In this document: piece after piece, positions 6,561 through 6,810 of the stretch
How the letters are laid out: every line of letters starts with the position of its first letter
How positions within the stretch are numbered: position 1 is the first letter of the stretch
Origin: Gammaproteobacteria bacterium UBA4475
GTDB lineage: Bacteria; Pseudomonadota; Gammaproteobacteria; Pseudomonadales; Azotimanducaceae
Length of the DNA stretch: 6,810 bases
Direction: 5' to 3'
NCBI GenBank assembly: GCA_002389265.1
Contig: DGOD01000168.1
Span: 1-6,810 of the forward strand
Program-made: the position numbers and the translations under genes
The notes under the pieces: model-generated
The model's input: the letters and a program-made list of their open reading frames with translations, nothing else
Databases searched by the model: none
Told to the model about the DNA's origin: nothing

Positions 6561-6616
6561 ATACGACCCTCGATACGATCCTCGATACGACCCTCGATAC
6601 GACCCTCGATACGATC
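6561..6616. repeat. 12-bp tandem repeat, four full copies plus a partial fifth
   Basis: The unit ATACGAYCCTCG occurs head to tail at 6561, 6573, 6585 and 6597, with only one C/T difference (in the second copy), and a partial fifth copy of 8 bases starts at 6609. On the minus strand it would read Gly-Arg-Ile-Glu in one frame, but that frame has only a TTG start and no family resemblance. It lies 58 bases upstream of the dioxygenase ATG, in its probable leader or promoter region. Such near-identical short repeats tend to change copy number by slippage. Confidence 0.9.
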
Positions 6617-6626
6617 AGCGTGACGT

Positions 6627-6686
6627 AGGTTGCTACCACTCACACCGCTGGCGGCGCGCTGGACAAACGCCAGGCGGCAACAACCT
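6627..6686. repeat. Long imperfect inverted repeat / stem-loop
   Basis: Outer arms AGGTTG (6627-6632) and CAACCT (6681-6686) flank inner arms CCGCTGGCG (6645-6653) and CGCCAGGCGG (6668-6677), which pair over nine bases with one bulged G around a 14-base loop. No U-tract follows on either strand, so it is not an intrinsic terminator. It could be a leader RNA structure, a cruciform-type protein site or the trace of a small mobile repeat. Confidence 0.55.
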
Positions 6687-6710
6687 GGAGCCCTTATTCT
6701 GCTACTTTCG

Positions 6711-6776
6711 ATGCTGAAATAATACCTCCCTCCCCTGCGCCCGGGACTCAACGTCAATAAAAGTCAAATTCAGCAT
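6711..6776. repeat. Spaced inverted repeat ATGCTGAA / TTCAGCAT
   Basis: Perfect 8-bp inverted arms lie at 6711-6718 and 6769-6776, separated by 50 bases (58 bases between arm centres). The right arm overlaps the ATG at 6775. The spacing is compatible with two regulator half-sites joined by DNA looping, but a chance pair of 8-mers at this distance is not excluded. Confidence 0.35.
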
Positions 6777-6810
6777 GTCGGTTCGCGATCAGTATCACTA
6801 CAATAGCCTT

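Larger units (their letters stand above)
6503..6810. other. Non-coding region upstream of the dioxygenase with repeats and stem-loops
   Basis: About 308 bases to the right edge with no gene I can support. From left to right it holds the dioxygenase ribosome site (6511-6515), a small hairpin ACGGG/CCCGT (6536-6540 with 6548-6552), a 12-bp tandem repeat, a long imperfect stem-loop and a spaced inverted repeat. An ATG on the plus strand at 6775 opens a frame of 12 codons to the window end (MSVRDQYHYNSL) and could be the first codons of a divergent gene, but no clear ribosome site precedes it. I found no convincing sigma70 promoter for the dioxygenase here. Confidence 0.5.

Noticed and set aside
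6561..6616. CRISPR-like array
   Set aside because: The 12-bp units are contiguous with no spacers and no cas gene is in view.
6515..6757. An 80-codon minus-strand frame with a repeated Gly-Arg-Ile-Glu segment
   Set aside because: It starts only with TTG, lacks a sensible ribosome site, shows no family features, and its repetitive part is simply the 12-bp tandem repeat translated.

Overview
The window reads as a compact bacterial chromosome segment, most likely from a gammaproteobacterium. That placement is an inference from family resemblance (CysZ, a YjdF-like DUF2238 protein, a TauD-type dioxygenase) and moderate GC content; nothing seen fixes the genus. All seven recognisable genes lie on the minus strand, so transcription runs from right to left. 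I see no tRNA, rRNA, insertion sequence, CRISPR array or phage gene.

Right to left: a roughly 300-base non-coding region at the right edge holds a 12-bp tandem repeat and two inverted-repeat structures. It lies upstream of a TauD/TfdA-family Fe(II)/2-oxoglutarate dioxygenase (5672-6502), which ends at a plausible intrinsic terminator. A good sigma70-like promoter (5517-5545) then starts a thiolase (4239-5468), followed after 72 bases by a type-B carboxylesterase (2721-4166). After 130 bases comes a HAD-superfamily phosphatase (1937-2590). The last block is a tight set: cysZ (1133-1858), a DUF2238 membrane protein (448-1131) one base further on, and an alpha/beta hydrolase starting 7 bases after that and cut by the left edge.

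Functionally, the right half looks catabolic. The dioxygenase could remove a group from a small organic acid or ester, the esterase could split an ester, and the thiolase could release acetyl-CoA from a beta-ketoacyl-CoA. That common pathway is inferred only from adjacency. The left half is a membrane/housekeeping set with unclear shared purpose: CysZ is a sulfate permease family, but no cysteine-biosynthesis gene is visible beside it.

No clearly novel system was found. The points most worth a second look are the 12-bp tandem repeat 58 bases upstream of the dioxygenase start, the long stem-loop beside it, the loss of taurine-contacting residues in the dioxygenase, and the resemblance of the thiolase to the mycobacterial FadA beta-subunit without an adjacent FadB.
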